The translations under genes and the position numbers were made by a program. A stretch of 64,000 nt of DNA, from positions 3,782,001-3,846,000 of the forward strand of contig CBDFGN010000006.1 in the NCBI GenBank assembly GCA_965247065.1, in the 5' to 3' direction. Positions 27,566 to 35,853 of the stretch are shown piece after piece. The DNA comes from CBDFGN01 sp965247065 (lineage in GTDB: Bacteria; Bacteroidota; Bacteroidia; Cytophagales; Cyclobacteriaceae). Position 1 is the stretch's first letter, and each line of letters starts with the position of its first letter. The notes beneath the pieces were generated by a model. It worked only from the letters and a program-made list of their open reading frames with translations, was not told where the DNA came from and ran no database searches.

Positions 27566-27606
27566 TCCATAGAAATCGAGAGGGGCCTTGCAAAAATCGC
27601 AAAGTA

Positions 27607-27945
27607 GTCTCGGTCGAGGAACCGAACATCAAGATAGATAAGTGAAGTTAGAAAGTGGAATCATTCCCGGCCGCCGAGCCAGGATCTCAAAACTTAAGAC
27701 GGCCTACCAGCTGTTAATCAACAGATCCCGGGTCAACCTTAGATTGGTCTTCTTCTTTTTTAGCCTCCTTAACGCGCCCAGTTTTTAAAGTGCCTGATTG
27801 TCTGCAAGTTGCAAAGAGTTATATGGTAGGTGTAAATTGGCAAACCGGGATAGTTCAGACCTTTGCGCATTCCGCGCAATAAGCCGGCGAGCTTAGCGTG
27901 AAACATGGAATTGGGTGCTTGAAAGTAGCGTTGACCTTATTCTTT
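27607..27945. other. Intergenic region right of the IS110 element
   Basis: 339 bp between the IS end and the tail of the quinoprotein gene. It has no supported ORF. Segment GTCTCGGTCGAGG at 27608 is a weak palindrome; nothing else stands out. Confidence 0.5.
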
Positions 27946-30420
27946 TCAAAATGGGACAACCCGTCCCTCTGAGTGAAAATAAATGGACTCTATCCGGGCG
28001 ATACCGTCATCACCAGATTCCTTATCATCCGAATCGAGGACAAAATAAAGATCATGTTGGCCGTCTACTTCATCGATCCCCATTTCGCTAACGTAGTCCA
28101 CCTCATGGTCGTCTCCCGACCAATTGTTCTCGGTAACCCCGATAACGAGCCCTTCTGCTGAATCGAGCCTGGCTTCAACACGCAAACTTTGGGCTGAGCT
28201 CCGGAATCGAAAAAACAGGCTGCCAATTCCTCTTAGATCAATGCCATGATACGCAAGGAAGGCTCCATTTTTTTCAATTTTCACGAATGGTAGGGCTCTC
28301 CCCTCCGACGATTGGATTGCCACATCACGGGCCGAGTCATAACTGACGGCTCGGACCAAAGGATGTCTCAATATCAAATTAGCTCCGGTTTCGATCAGAT
28401 CTTGTCCCCCTGCCGGATCTGAATAAAAAGCCGAAAGCACGTAACGTCCCTGGCTTACTTCTCCTTTGGTCTTGAATGATCCGGTGATCGGCAAGATTTC
28501 CTCCTTGGTCAATTCCTGGGAAATGGAAAGGATGTATTGAACCATTTGGGAGGCTTCCTCAATACTATGTTGGGGATGCGGGGGCATGTTGAATTCGCCC
28601 CACACTCCTCCCCCTCCGGTCAATACCTTTTGGGATAATAAATCAACTAAGTCCTTTCGATCCTGGTAGCGATTGGAAATTTTGCTGAAACGGGGGCCAA
28701 GAGAAAAACCCTTATCTACGTGACACGCAGCGCAGTCGCTTTGTTCGATCAAGGACTTACCAATAGAAAACGGCTCTCCCAGGATGTTGAGATCTTCTGG
28801 ATCAGGGAAGTAATGAAGTCTTACATTTATCGGGTAATCATTGACCCGGGCACTGATTGCAGATTCCAATTCTTTCGCTTCTATGGCATAATTGTAAATT
28901 TCATCAGGATAGTAGAATGAACGGTTCGATGCAAAGTCGATAGACAGATCGGGAGCGGCTTGCAGAAATTGATCCGACTCAACTTTGTCTGCGGAAGGTA
29001 ACTCTTCAGTAGCATACGTGATCAATGCCAGACGGGCATCCGCATTCTGGATATACCAATGGCTTCCATAGTCAAGGACGTACAACCCACCATTTGGACC
29101 AACCTCCATATCAATTGGACTTTTAAATTCGCCTACCGGGAGAAATGGTTCAATTCCCGCGAAATTACCAGTGTCGTCGATCGAAACAGCGACGATCCAA
29201 CTTCTCATCCAATCGAAAACAAAAAGTTTTCCATCATAATGTTCGGGTATTGCCCATTTGGATCCTGGATTCTGATTGTAGCGGTAAACCGGACCTGCAA
29301 TGGCCGCCCCGCCGCCAGTCCCAACCTCGGGGAATAAGTCAGAGGGAGTGTTTGGATACCATATTAGCGCTCCGTTGGCGCTGGGCAGTTTCTTCAACCC
29401 AGTGTTGTTAGGGGAATCGTTGACCAATGATTCTGGATCAAATGGAGCACCCAGTTCATGTCCCTGATAATCAAAATCCCGATAGGGTTTATTGTCAGCC
29501 AGCAGATAGGGCCAACCGTAGTTACCGGCCTCTTCCGCTCGGTTAATTTCCTCATGACTTCTGGGTCCCCTCAATGAATCCTTACCCCCAGATGGATTCG
29601 GCCCCATGTCCCCCCAGTATAGAACTCCGGTCAGGGCATCGACAGACATCCGGAAAGGATTACGGTTGCCCATAATATATATCTCAGCTCGAGCTAAAGG
29701 ATCCCTGGCATCGAACAAATTGCCCTCCGGAATGGTATAGGTCCCATCAGCCTGAGGCCTGATCCTCAGAATTTTCCCCCTCAGATCCAGAGTATTTGCC
29801 GCAGTCCGTTGTGAATCAACGTTGCGGTGGCCTGGTCTTTCGTCTATGGGCCCGAATTCGGTTGGGTTAGTGTTGTCCCCGGTCGAAATGTACAAATTCC
29901 CATCCGGGCCGAACTCCAAACAGCCTCCGCTGTGGCAGCAAATGTCCCGGTCAATAGGGATCGTCAGAAGTACTTTCTCGGAAGAAAGGAGTAGGGAATC
30001 TCCCCATAATTCAAACCTCGAAACGTGTTGTTGGGTCACTAAAGTATCGGGAGAAGTATAGAAAAGATATATCCGTAGGTTGTTGCCAAAATCCGGATCT
30101 AAAGTCAGGCCTAACAATCCATTCTCTAACTCATACAGGACCTCGATGACGCCTACCGTTTGGACCGTGTCCCTTACCGGATCGTATTTTTTGATATTTC
30201 CGGGCCTTTCAATGAACAGAATCTGTCCATCTGGCAAAATGGCCAGTTCCATCGGTTCATTCATCCCTGTGTGCAAAGTGGTGACCATCAATCGGCTGGG
30301 GTCAGGTTTGAGAATTTTCTTTTTTCTACAGGAAGCGCACACAAGCAGGGTGGAAACAACCAAGATTGAGATAGCCGTTATACCGACTGAAAAGCTTTGG
30401 TGGAGGCCTTTATTCAACAC
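27946..30420 (-). CDS. PQQ-type sugar dehydrogenase with cytochrome c and CBM6-like domains
   Basis: An 824-residue exported protein with a lipoprotein-like start (LLVCASC). Residues about 45-470 form a six-bladed soluble glucose/sorbosone dehydrogenase propeller (NGLLGLTLDPDF, CCHSGGCLEFGPDGNL, IMGNRNPFR, WPYLLADN). A single cytochrome c domain follows, with heme site CAACH at 563-567 and a Met-rich loop (FNMPPHPQHS) as probable axial ligand. The last 170 residues look like a CBM6-type carbohydrate-binding module (GIDLRGIGSLFFRF). The order suggests a dehydrogenase that oxidises a bound sugar and passes electrons to its own heme. Its neighbours do not identify the sugar. Confidence 0.9.
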   Translation of the reverse strand: MLNKGLHQSFSVGITAISILVVSTLLVCASCRKKKILKPDPSRLMVTTLHTGMNEPMELAILPDGQILFIERPGNIKKYDPVRDTVQTVGVIEVLYELENGLLGLTLDPDFGNNLRIYLFYTSPDTLVTQQHVSRFELWGDSLLLSSEKVLLTIPIDRDICCHSGGCLEFGPDGNLYISTGDNTNPTEFGPIDERPGHRNVDSQRTAANTLDLRGKILRIRPQADGTYTIPEGNLFDARDPLARAEIYIMGNRNPFRMSVDALTGVLYWGDMGPNPSGGKDSLRGPRSHEEINRAEEAGNYGWPYLLADNKPYRDFDYQGHELGAPFDPESLVNDSPNNTGLKKLPSANGALIWYPNTPSDLFPEVGTGGGAAIAGPVYRYNQNPGSKWAIPEHYDGKLFVFDWMRSWIVAVSIDDTGNFAGIEPFLPVGEFKSPIDMEVGPNGGLYVLDYGSHWYIQNADARLALITYATEELPSADKVESDQFLQAAPDLSIDFASNRSFYYPDEIYNYAIEAKELESAISARVNDYPINVRLHYFPDPEDLNILGEPFSIGKSLIEQSDCAACHVDKGFSLGPRFSKISNRYQDRKDLVDLLSQKVLTGGGGVWGEFNMPPHPQHSIEEASQMVQYILSISQELTKEEILPITGSFKTKGEVSQGRYVLSAFYSDPAGGQDLIETGANLILRHPLVRAVSYDSARDVAIQSSEGRALPFVKIEKNGAFLAYHGIDLRGIGSLFFRFRSSAQSLRVEARLDSAEGLVIGVTENNWSGDDHEVDYVSEMGIDEVDGQHDLYFVLDSDDKESGDDGIARIESIYFHSEGRVVPF

Positions 30421-30714
30421 AGCTCTTTTGGAGTTCTCATAGGACGAAATAGTATATCAACCAAGTCGGTTGGCAATATAATTGACAAATGACGGAACCC
30501 AAAACTGAAAGGGATCGGCATTCAGGATGATTGATTGAGGATTGAAAGTTGAGAATTGAAAATGGAAAAATTTCAACAATCCTCAATCGTCCCATTCCAT
30601 CTCCCAATTGTTAATCATGAAAATGACCCAATCATCAGAGAATTAGATTGCTGATTGCTGATTCTAAATGCTCCCACACCCACCATTTCGGTGCAGTATG
30701 CCCTTGGTGGAAGG
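30421..30714. other. Spacer between quinoprotein and epoxide hydrolase genes
   Basis: 294 bp holding the likely promoter of the quinoprotein near 30421-30480 and a low-complexity stretch (GATTGAAAGTTGAGAATTG around 30540). A minus-strand ORF at 30615-30941 overlaps the hydrolase and is not credible as a gene. Confidence 0.5.
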
Positions 30715-31938
30715 TTAGAGTCCCGCAAAGAACACTGACACATCCTTGGCCCAAAGTTCTGGCTGCTCAGTAGCCGCGAAATGCCCGCCACGGGGCATTT
30801 TAGTGTAATGGACAATATTATTGGTTCGTTCAGCAACGTCCCTCGGAGCGGCCCACGGCTCGGCCGGAAAATGGGCATACCCGACTGGTACCTCCACCCG
30901 ACCTGTCGGTCGTTCCTTGGCGTAGGTATTATAGTGCTCATAGTAGATCCTCGATGCGGATAATACCGAATTGGTCAGCCAGTAGAGGGTGGCGTTAGTA
31001 AGGACCCATTCACGATCGAAGGTATTCCATAAGTCCTGACCATGGTCAGACCACGCCCAATACTTTTCCAACATCCAGGCGAGGAGCCCAACCGGTGAGT
31101 CTGTTAGCGATACGGCCAGGCTCTGCGGCCGGGTACCCTGAAGGCGCGAGTAAGCCGTTTCGCTTCTGTCAAAGGTCTCCCTCCATTTTCGGTATTGCTT
31201 CTCTTCCTGGGAAGGCACCACCCCTGCCGGTGGACGGGGACCGGTCACCGAATTCGAATGCACTCCAACTATGGATTGTGGCTGCTGCCGTGCCAAATCC
31301 CTTACGATCACGGAGCCCCAGTCACCACCCTGAATTCCATACCGCTCATAGCCAAGCGCCGTCATCAATAGGTGCATCCTTTCGGCCATTCGAGCGCAGT
31401 GCATGCCTGGCGATTTGGGTGCCTCCGAAAAAACAAAACCCGGTAAAGAGGGAACAATAACGTCAAATCCTTTGTGACCTTCCATACCCGAAGCAAGCAG
31501 TGGGGCAGATTCGGAAAACTCCATAAAGGAACTGGGCCATCCATGCAGCAATAAGAGTGGAAACTCGTGCTTCTCTCCGCCTGCCGAATAACGAATATAA
31601 TGCAAGTCCTCTCCTTCTAGCTGTTGCAGGAAATGATCTTGTTGATTCAGATGGCGCTGTACCGAAAACCAATCGTACTCCTGCCTCCAATATTGCACCA
31701 GGTTCCTTAATACCTCGATATTAGTACCAGCGCTCCAACCGGTTTCGTAGGGTACGTTCAGCCACCTGGTTTGGTCAATGCGCCTGTGTAAATCCTCAAT
31801 GGCATCGCGGGGAAAGTTGATCTCGAATGGGAGTTGCGCACTATCCTGGTTTGCGGCCCGAGAGGGCAGACCCGGAGTGAGTAAGGCTCCAGCTGTAATT
31901 GAGACGGATTTTACGAATGTTCGTCGAGTCATTTCCAT
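30715..31938 (-). CDS. Tat-exported epoxide hydrolase (EHN + alpha/beta hydrolase)
   Basis: A 407-residue protein with twin-arginine signal (MTRRTFVKSVSITAGAL). The EHN domain lies at about 35-150 (PFEINFPRDAIEDLHRRI, WLNVPYETGW). The alpha/beta hydrolase core has the oxyanion HGWPSSFMEF, nucleophile Asp in GGDWGS, and late His in GGHFAATEQP. This is the microsomal/juvenile-hormone epoxide hydrolase layout. Exported bacterial members have unknown substrates. Length is typical (about 390-420). It is followed downstream by the quinoprotein gene and preceded by GH62. Confidence 0.92.
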   Translation of the reverse strand: MEMTRRTFVKSVSITAGALLTPGLPSRAANQDSAQLPFEINFPRDAIEDLHRRIDQTRWLNVPYETGWSAGTNIEVLRNLVQYWRQEYDWFSVQRHLNQQDHFLQQLEGEDLHYIRYSAGGEKHEFPLLLLHGWPSSFMEFSESAPLLASGMEGHKGFDVIVPSLPGFVFSEAPKSPGMHCARMAERMHLLMTALGYERYGIQGGDWGSVIVRDLARQQPQSIVGVHSNSVTGPRPPAGVVPSQEEKQYRKWRETFDRSETAYSRLQGTRPQSLAVSLTDSPVGLLAWMLEKYWAWSDHGQDLWNTFDREWVLTNATLYWLTNSVLSASRIYYEHYNTYAKERPTGRVEVPVGYAHFPAEPWAAPRDVAERTNNIVHYTKMPRGGHFAATEQPELWAKDVSVFFAGL

Positions 31939-31991
31939 AATGTCTTCATCTGTTGTTCAATATTGGTCATGATTTAAATAATTTCGCGCAG

Positions 31992-33017
31992 CTACGGGTT
32001 GCCGGTCAAAATATCGCGCTTATGATCCTCTGATAGGGCATGGCTCATAATTCCCAGTTGCCAGGGTAAGAATTGATATGGATTTTCCAACTCATTTTTC
32101 ATTATTCCCTGGATAAGCCACCGGACGGTTTTGGGATTATATTCCATCTGTTGATCATAGCCCGAGCGTAACACCTCCCCATGGGACACCATCTGGGTCC
32201 ACAAGTCGGACTGACCGGCGAACTTGAGTTGGTTACCGGTCGCATAGTGGTCGGTCAGCTTCTTCCAGGGTCCGGAGAGTTCCTGCGCGACCGCCAGCCC
32301 GAATGACCGAATTCCACCTTGGTTCAGCTCATATATCATGTGGAATTCGCTTACACCTTTCACCTTGTAAATGTGAACTGCCTCGTGAACTCCATCAAAG
32401 GCTACTTTGCTCTCACTCCAACCACCTGGAAACTCATCCAAACTGGTGGTCCGGACAATGACTCTACCAGGCACCTGGGTATAGAAAAGATAGGCACTTA
32501 TTTGGTCACAGATTATCCAGAAATCAATCCATTTGGCCTTCTCATCCTTTTTGATTAGTGGTCCGGGCTTGCTCCAGGAGGCTGGCTTAGAAATTGTGCC
32601 TGAGGTGGAAAAGGCAGGCTGATAGTTCGAGTCGCGGTTTTGAAATATCAGATACCATTGGCCCTGAGGTTCGTAGTAGAATACCTGTGGAGCACAGCCG
32701 TACCGGGTCTTTCCTCTGATCATGTTGAGTTCGTGCCGTGGTGCTGACCGCAGGCCTTGCAACTCCTTAGCAGAAACATAACCCGTGGTGTATTCATCCT
32801 GACTTCGAGCCGTAAAGAACAAATGCCACATCTCCTGGAAAAAGATGATTGAGGGATCCTTTACCGATACTTCACTGAAGGTACCCGGCGGCCCGCATGA
32901 TAGAATTGGGTCACCGACGCTCCAGATTGTTTTCCGAAAGTCTTGCCCATAGATCGATGATGTAATGCCCATCACCCAAATCAGGCACATCAACTCCGTT
33001 TTTACTCTCTTGATCAT
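31992..33017 (-). CDS. GH62-like alpha-L-arabinofuranosidase
   Basis: 341 residues from ATG 33015-33017, which opens a Sec signal (MCLIWVMGITSSIYGQ); an ATG at 33077 adds 20 residues with no signal value. The five-bladed propeller of GH62 is evident: VKDPSIIFFQEMWH carries the catalytic-base Asp, CAPQVFYYEPQGQWYLIFQ, KWIDFWIICDQISAYLF (Asp), HEAVHIYKVKG (probable Glu acid) and SHGEVLRSGYDQQMEY. GH62 enzymes remove arabinose from arabinoxylan or arabinan. It overlaps no neighbour and sits between the hydrolase and a GNAT gene. Confidence 0.87.
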   Translation of the reverse strand: MIKRVKTELMCLIWVMGITSSIYGQDFRKTIWSVGDPILSCGPPGTFSEVSVKDPSIIFFQEMWHLFFTARSQDEYTTGYVSAKELQGLRSAPRHELNMIRGKTRYGCAPQVFYYEPQGQWYLIFQNRDSNYQPAFSTSGTISKPASWSKPGPLIKKDEKAKWIDFWIICDQISAYLFYTQVPGRVIVRTTSLDEFPGGWSESKVAFDGVHEAVHIYKVKGVSEFHMIYELNQGGIRSFGLAVAQELSGPWKKLTDHYATGNQLKFAGQSDLWTQMVSHGEVLRSGYDQQMEYNPKTVRWLIQGIMKNELENPYQFLPWQLGIMSHALSEDHKRDILTGNP

Positions 33018-33092
33018 GTCGTCCGAGCCATCAATAGTCAGTATAGTAAATTTTAGGCACTTCATCCGGATATTCAACTGCAGACCATCGGG

Positions 33093-33521
33093 CTATTCAG
33101 AAAGCCTTTTGAAGTAAACGACTTCCGGATCCGCATCATCCAGATTTTCAATGAACCCGCTACGAACATATCCCAGCTTCTTCAATAGCTTCCGCATTGG
33201 CTTATTCGATTGATTGGTGGATGTGAAGAGCTTCTGGGTCTCGCAAATGGATTCAATCTGGCTAATTAGCCCTTCACCCAAACCCCTTCTTCTTTGCATC
33301 GGGTCGATGAAAAGCATGGAAATAAAGCCATACTCATAGAATGAGTAATCAAAGACAGCATAACCGAGCAATTTAGGCCCGTCGACAGCTACCAATGCGT
33401 TTCTCTGCTTTAGGGATCGTATTATGAAGGACCGGCGTCCTTCGTCCGTCGCAACTAGGTGATCGAGTTCAAGGATCGATGACCGGTCAGAAGATTTTGC
33501 AGGTCGAATGTCAATATTCAT
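33093..33521 (-). CDS. GNAT family N-acetyltransferase
   Basis: 142 residues from ATG 33519-33521 (MNIDIRPAKSSDRSSI); an upstream ATG adds 21 unlikely residues. The acetyl-CoA pyrophosphate loop is DPMQRRRGLGEGLISQIE, preceded by the beta-4 strand GFISMLFI and followed by KLLKKLGY, the typical beta-6 region. The acceptor substrate is unknown. It is cytoplasmic, with 76 bp between it and GH62. Confidence 0.88.
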   Translation of the reverse strand: MNIDIRPAKSSDRSSILELDHLVATDEGRRSFIIRSLKQRNALVAVDGPKLLGYAVFDYSFYEYGFISMLFIDPMQRRRGLGEGLISQIESICETQKLFTSTNQSNKPMRKLLKKLGYVRSGFIENLDDADPEVVYFKRLSE

Positions 33522-33852
33522 CAGAGAGTGCAATTCGCAAAGTGTGTTTTGGGAAGATGCACTAAATCCCGCCAAACGGGCCACTCCTCAATGCTGCGAA
33601 ATCGTAGCGATTTGGCGAAATTTTGGTAATCCCAATATAAACAATTGTTCCGCGTTTACAGATATTAAAGGAGCCTTGGATGCTACCCAGTGTAGTACTA
33701 TTCAGAACCTATAGAAAATGTTCCAATGCCGCATTTCATAATTTACCTTGAAGTATTCCTTATATTGGTTTTTAGATTGCAATTGATGTCTCCGACCCAA
33801 AAAACTGGCCGCCATAGTGCCTCAAGGGCAGGAGCCCTAGTTTAATTTGAAA

Positions 33853-34350
33853 ATGCCACCAACCTTCCCTGATTTAGTTGCTTTAGCCCTTATCTTAGTG
33901 GGTACGGGCACTTTCACCAGGTGGCTATGGAAGAAAAACAAGCGTGGCTGGAGCTTATTTTCGTTGGCCTGGATTGCTTTCAACGGGTTTATCATTTCAT
34001 TTTTGATGCTGGGGCATTGCGTTGAGATCCTTCGTCATGCCTTCACCAAAATCTTAGCTGATCAAGGCAATTCCTGGACATACGATTTCCGCTTTTATTC
34101 CCTCCTTTTACTAAGCGTGATCCTGATTCACTTTGGCGTGCAGTATCTCAGGACGGTGGTGAGCCTCGGTCGTGGGGAAGGGGCAGGCCTGCCGATTGTA
34201 CGGAAGAACACGCTCCTGATATTGGCGATTGTAGTCCCTCTAGTTCCGCTTCAGCCCGTATTTGCCGGGCTTTTTGTTACACTTGGCCTAGTAACCCTGA
34301 TCATTCTGTTGGTCCTGAAACCAAGGCACATTTTTGGAAGCGTAGGCTGA
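33853..34350 (+). CDS. Hypothetical membrane protein, four spans
   Basis: 165 residues from ATG 33853. Four hydrophobic stretches are visible: PDLVALALILVGTGTFT, SLFSLAWIAFNGFIISFLM, FYSLLLLSVILIHFGVQ, and a long C-terminal one (LILAIVVPLVPLQPVFAGL on to VTLIILLVL). I do not recognise a family and see no catalytic motif. It runs opposite to its neighbours and ends 46 bp from the DUF1501 stop. Confidence 0.7.
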   Translation: MPPTFPDLVALALILVGTGTFTRWLWKKNKRGWSLFSLAWIAFNGFIISFLMLGHCVEILRHAFTKILADQGNSWTYDFRFYSLLLLSVILIHFGVQYLRTVVSLGRGEGAGLPIVRKNTLLILAIVVPLVPLQPVFAGLFVTLGLVTLIILLVLKPRHIFGSVG

Positions 34351-34395
34351 ACCCGTTTAGAGTCTTGGTTTTAGCGGCGCTTTTGCACCAAAAAT

Positions 34396-35853
34396 TTAGG
34401 CCAGAATATCGTGGACGACATGCCCATGCACGTCGGTAAGGCGGATATCCCGTCCGCTGAACCGAAAAGTCTGCGCTACATGATCAATCCCAAGGAGATA
34501 CAGCATGGTTGCGTGGATCTCATGAATGTTGGTCCTGTTTTCAATGGCTCTATAACCATATTCATCGGTCCGACCATAGGTTACACCTCCTTTGATGCCA
34601 CCACCAGCAAGCCACATGCTATAGGCCTGGGGATTATGATCACGACCTATCGTTTTACGCATTTCGGCGAACGGGGTCCGTCCGAACTCACCCGAGAAAA
34701 TAATGAGGGTCGATTCCAATAGCCCCCGAGCCTTCAGGTCCTTGATTAGCCCCGCAATCGGTTGGTCTACGGCATGTGCGTTGGCTTCATGACCTGGTTT
34801 CAGATTACTATGCTGATCCCAACGATCATAGCCAGTATGGGGACATGTAAGCTCTATGAAGCGGACTCCCCGTTCAACCAGACGTCTGGTCATCAGGCAC
34901 TGAGCAGCATAACTGCGGCAGTGTTCATCCTCCGAGTCATATCCATACAGCCTTTTAGTAGCTTTGGATTCCCCGGACATGTCGGTCAATTCGGGGATGG
35001 ATGCCTGCATCTTATATGCCAATTCGTAATTAGCAATACTGGATTCAATTTGATCAGCCGGCCCAAGCTTATTCAGTAACCCCTGATCCATTTGGTCCAT
35101 ATATTGCAACATGGATTTTTGGATTCCTTCTACGTCTTCATTAGGCAAAAGATTGGCAATAGGCTCGTTTCCCGTCCTTAAAATGGATGCCTGGTAAGTC
35201 GCCGGTAGAAAACCGTTCTTAAAATTATCTACTCCTCCAGGAGGGGTTAATCCACCGTCCAAGACAACAAAACCTGGAAGATTCTCATTTTCGCTTCCTA
35301 ATCCATAGGTCACCCAGGCACCCATGCTAGGTCGGCCTTGTAGCCCAATCCCGGTATGAAGGTAGTAATTGGCGTTTGTGTGTTCAGGAAACTCGGAGTA
35401 CATCGAGTTGATCATGGCAATATCATCCGCGCATGTGGCAATCTGGGGGAAAAGATCGCTAAACCACATTCCACTTTCTCCATATTGCTTGAATCCCCAG
35501 GGACTCTTCATTAGCTTCCCAATGTTGTTGAATTGAGTTGCATCTACCTTAAATAAATCGTAAGGGCTCTTTCCGCTGTCTTTAGTCAACCTGGGTTTTG
35601 GGTCAAAGGCATCTACCTGGGAAACTCCCCCATCCATATAGAGGAAAATCACACTTTTGGCCTTGGGGGCAAAATGGGGGATCTTTTTGGCTGCGACGCC
35701 TGCTCTTGTGGATCGATCGGCAGCAAGAAGCCTCCCTCCAAACGGAGCGCTGCTCATTAAGCCTAGGAGGGCAACGGAGCCAAAGCCGGTACTCGCCAGG
35801 GAAAGCATCTCCCGGCGGCTCATTCTTCGATTGCAATTCCCAGTATCACTCAT
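34396..35853 (-). CDS. DUF1501 protein, Tat-exported
   Basis: 485 residues from ATG 35851-35853, which overlaps the stop of the preceding PSD1 gene by four bases (ATGA), indicating translational coupling; an earlier ATG (35907) lies inside that gene. The N-terminus has a twin-arginine signal (RRMSRREMLSLASTGFG). The body is a DUF1501 domain of the alkaline phosphatase/sulfatase superfamily: KSVIFLYMDGGVSQVDAF, MINSMYSEFPEHTNANY, IIFSGEFGRTPF and GRDHNP. Known only from sequence; in Planctomycetes and related phyla it is always paired with PSCyt/DUF1549/DUF1553 proteins. The pair is thought to act in the periplasm, function unknown. Confidence 0.92.
   Translation of the reverse strand: MSDTGNCNRRMSRREMLSLASTGFGSVALLGLMSSAPFGGRLLAADRSTRAGVAAKKIPHFAPKAKSVIFLYMDGGVSQVDAFDPKPRLTKDSGKSPYDLFKVDATQFNNIGKLMKSPWGFKQYGESGMWFSDLFPQIATCADDIAMINSMYSEFPEHTNANYYLHTGIGLQGRPSMGAWVTYGLGSENENLPGFVVLDGGLTPPGGVDNFKNGFLPATYQASILRTGNEPIANLLPNEDVEGIQKSMLQYMDQMDQGLLNKLGPADQIESSIANYELAYKMQASIPELTDMSGESKATKRLYGYDSEDEHCRSYAAQCLMTRRLVERGVRFIELTCPHTGYDRWDQHSNLKPGHEANAHAVDQPIAGLIKDLKARGLLESTLIIFSGEFGRTPFAEMRKTIGRDHNPQAYSMWLAGGGIKGGVTYGRTDEYGYRAIENRTNIHEIHATMLYLLGIDHVAQTFRFSGRDIRLTDVHGHVVHDILA

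Larger units (their letters stand above)
26296..27606 (+). mobile_element. IS110-family insertion sequence
   Basis: About 1.3 kb bounded by a 10-bp direct repeat, TCGCAAAGTA, at 26296-26305 and 27597-27606; there are no terminal inverted repeats, as is normal for this family. It holds a roughly 250-bp non-coding left part with strong RNA structure, one transposase gene and a short right end. This order matches the IS110 group rather than IS1111. The ends are inferred from the direct repeat only. Confidence 0.75.
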
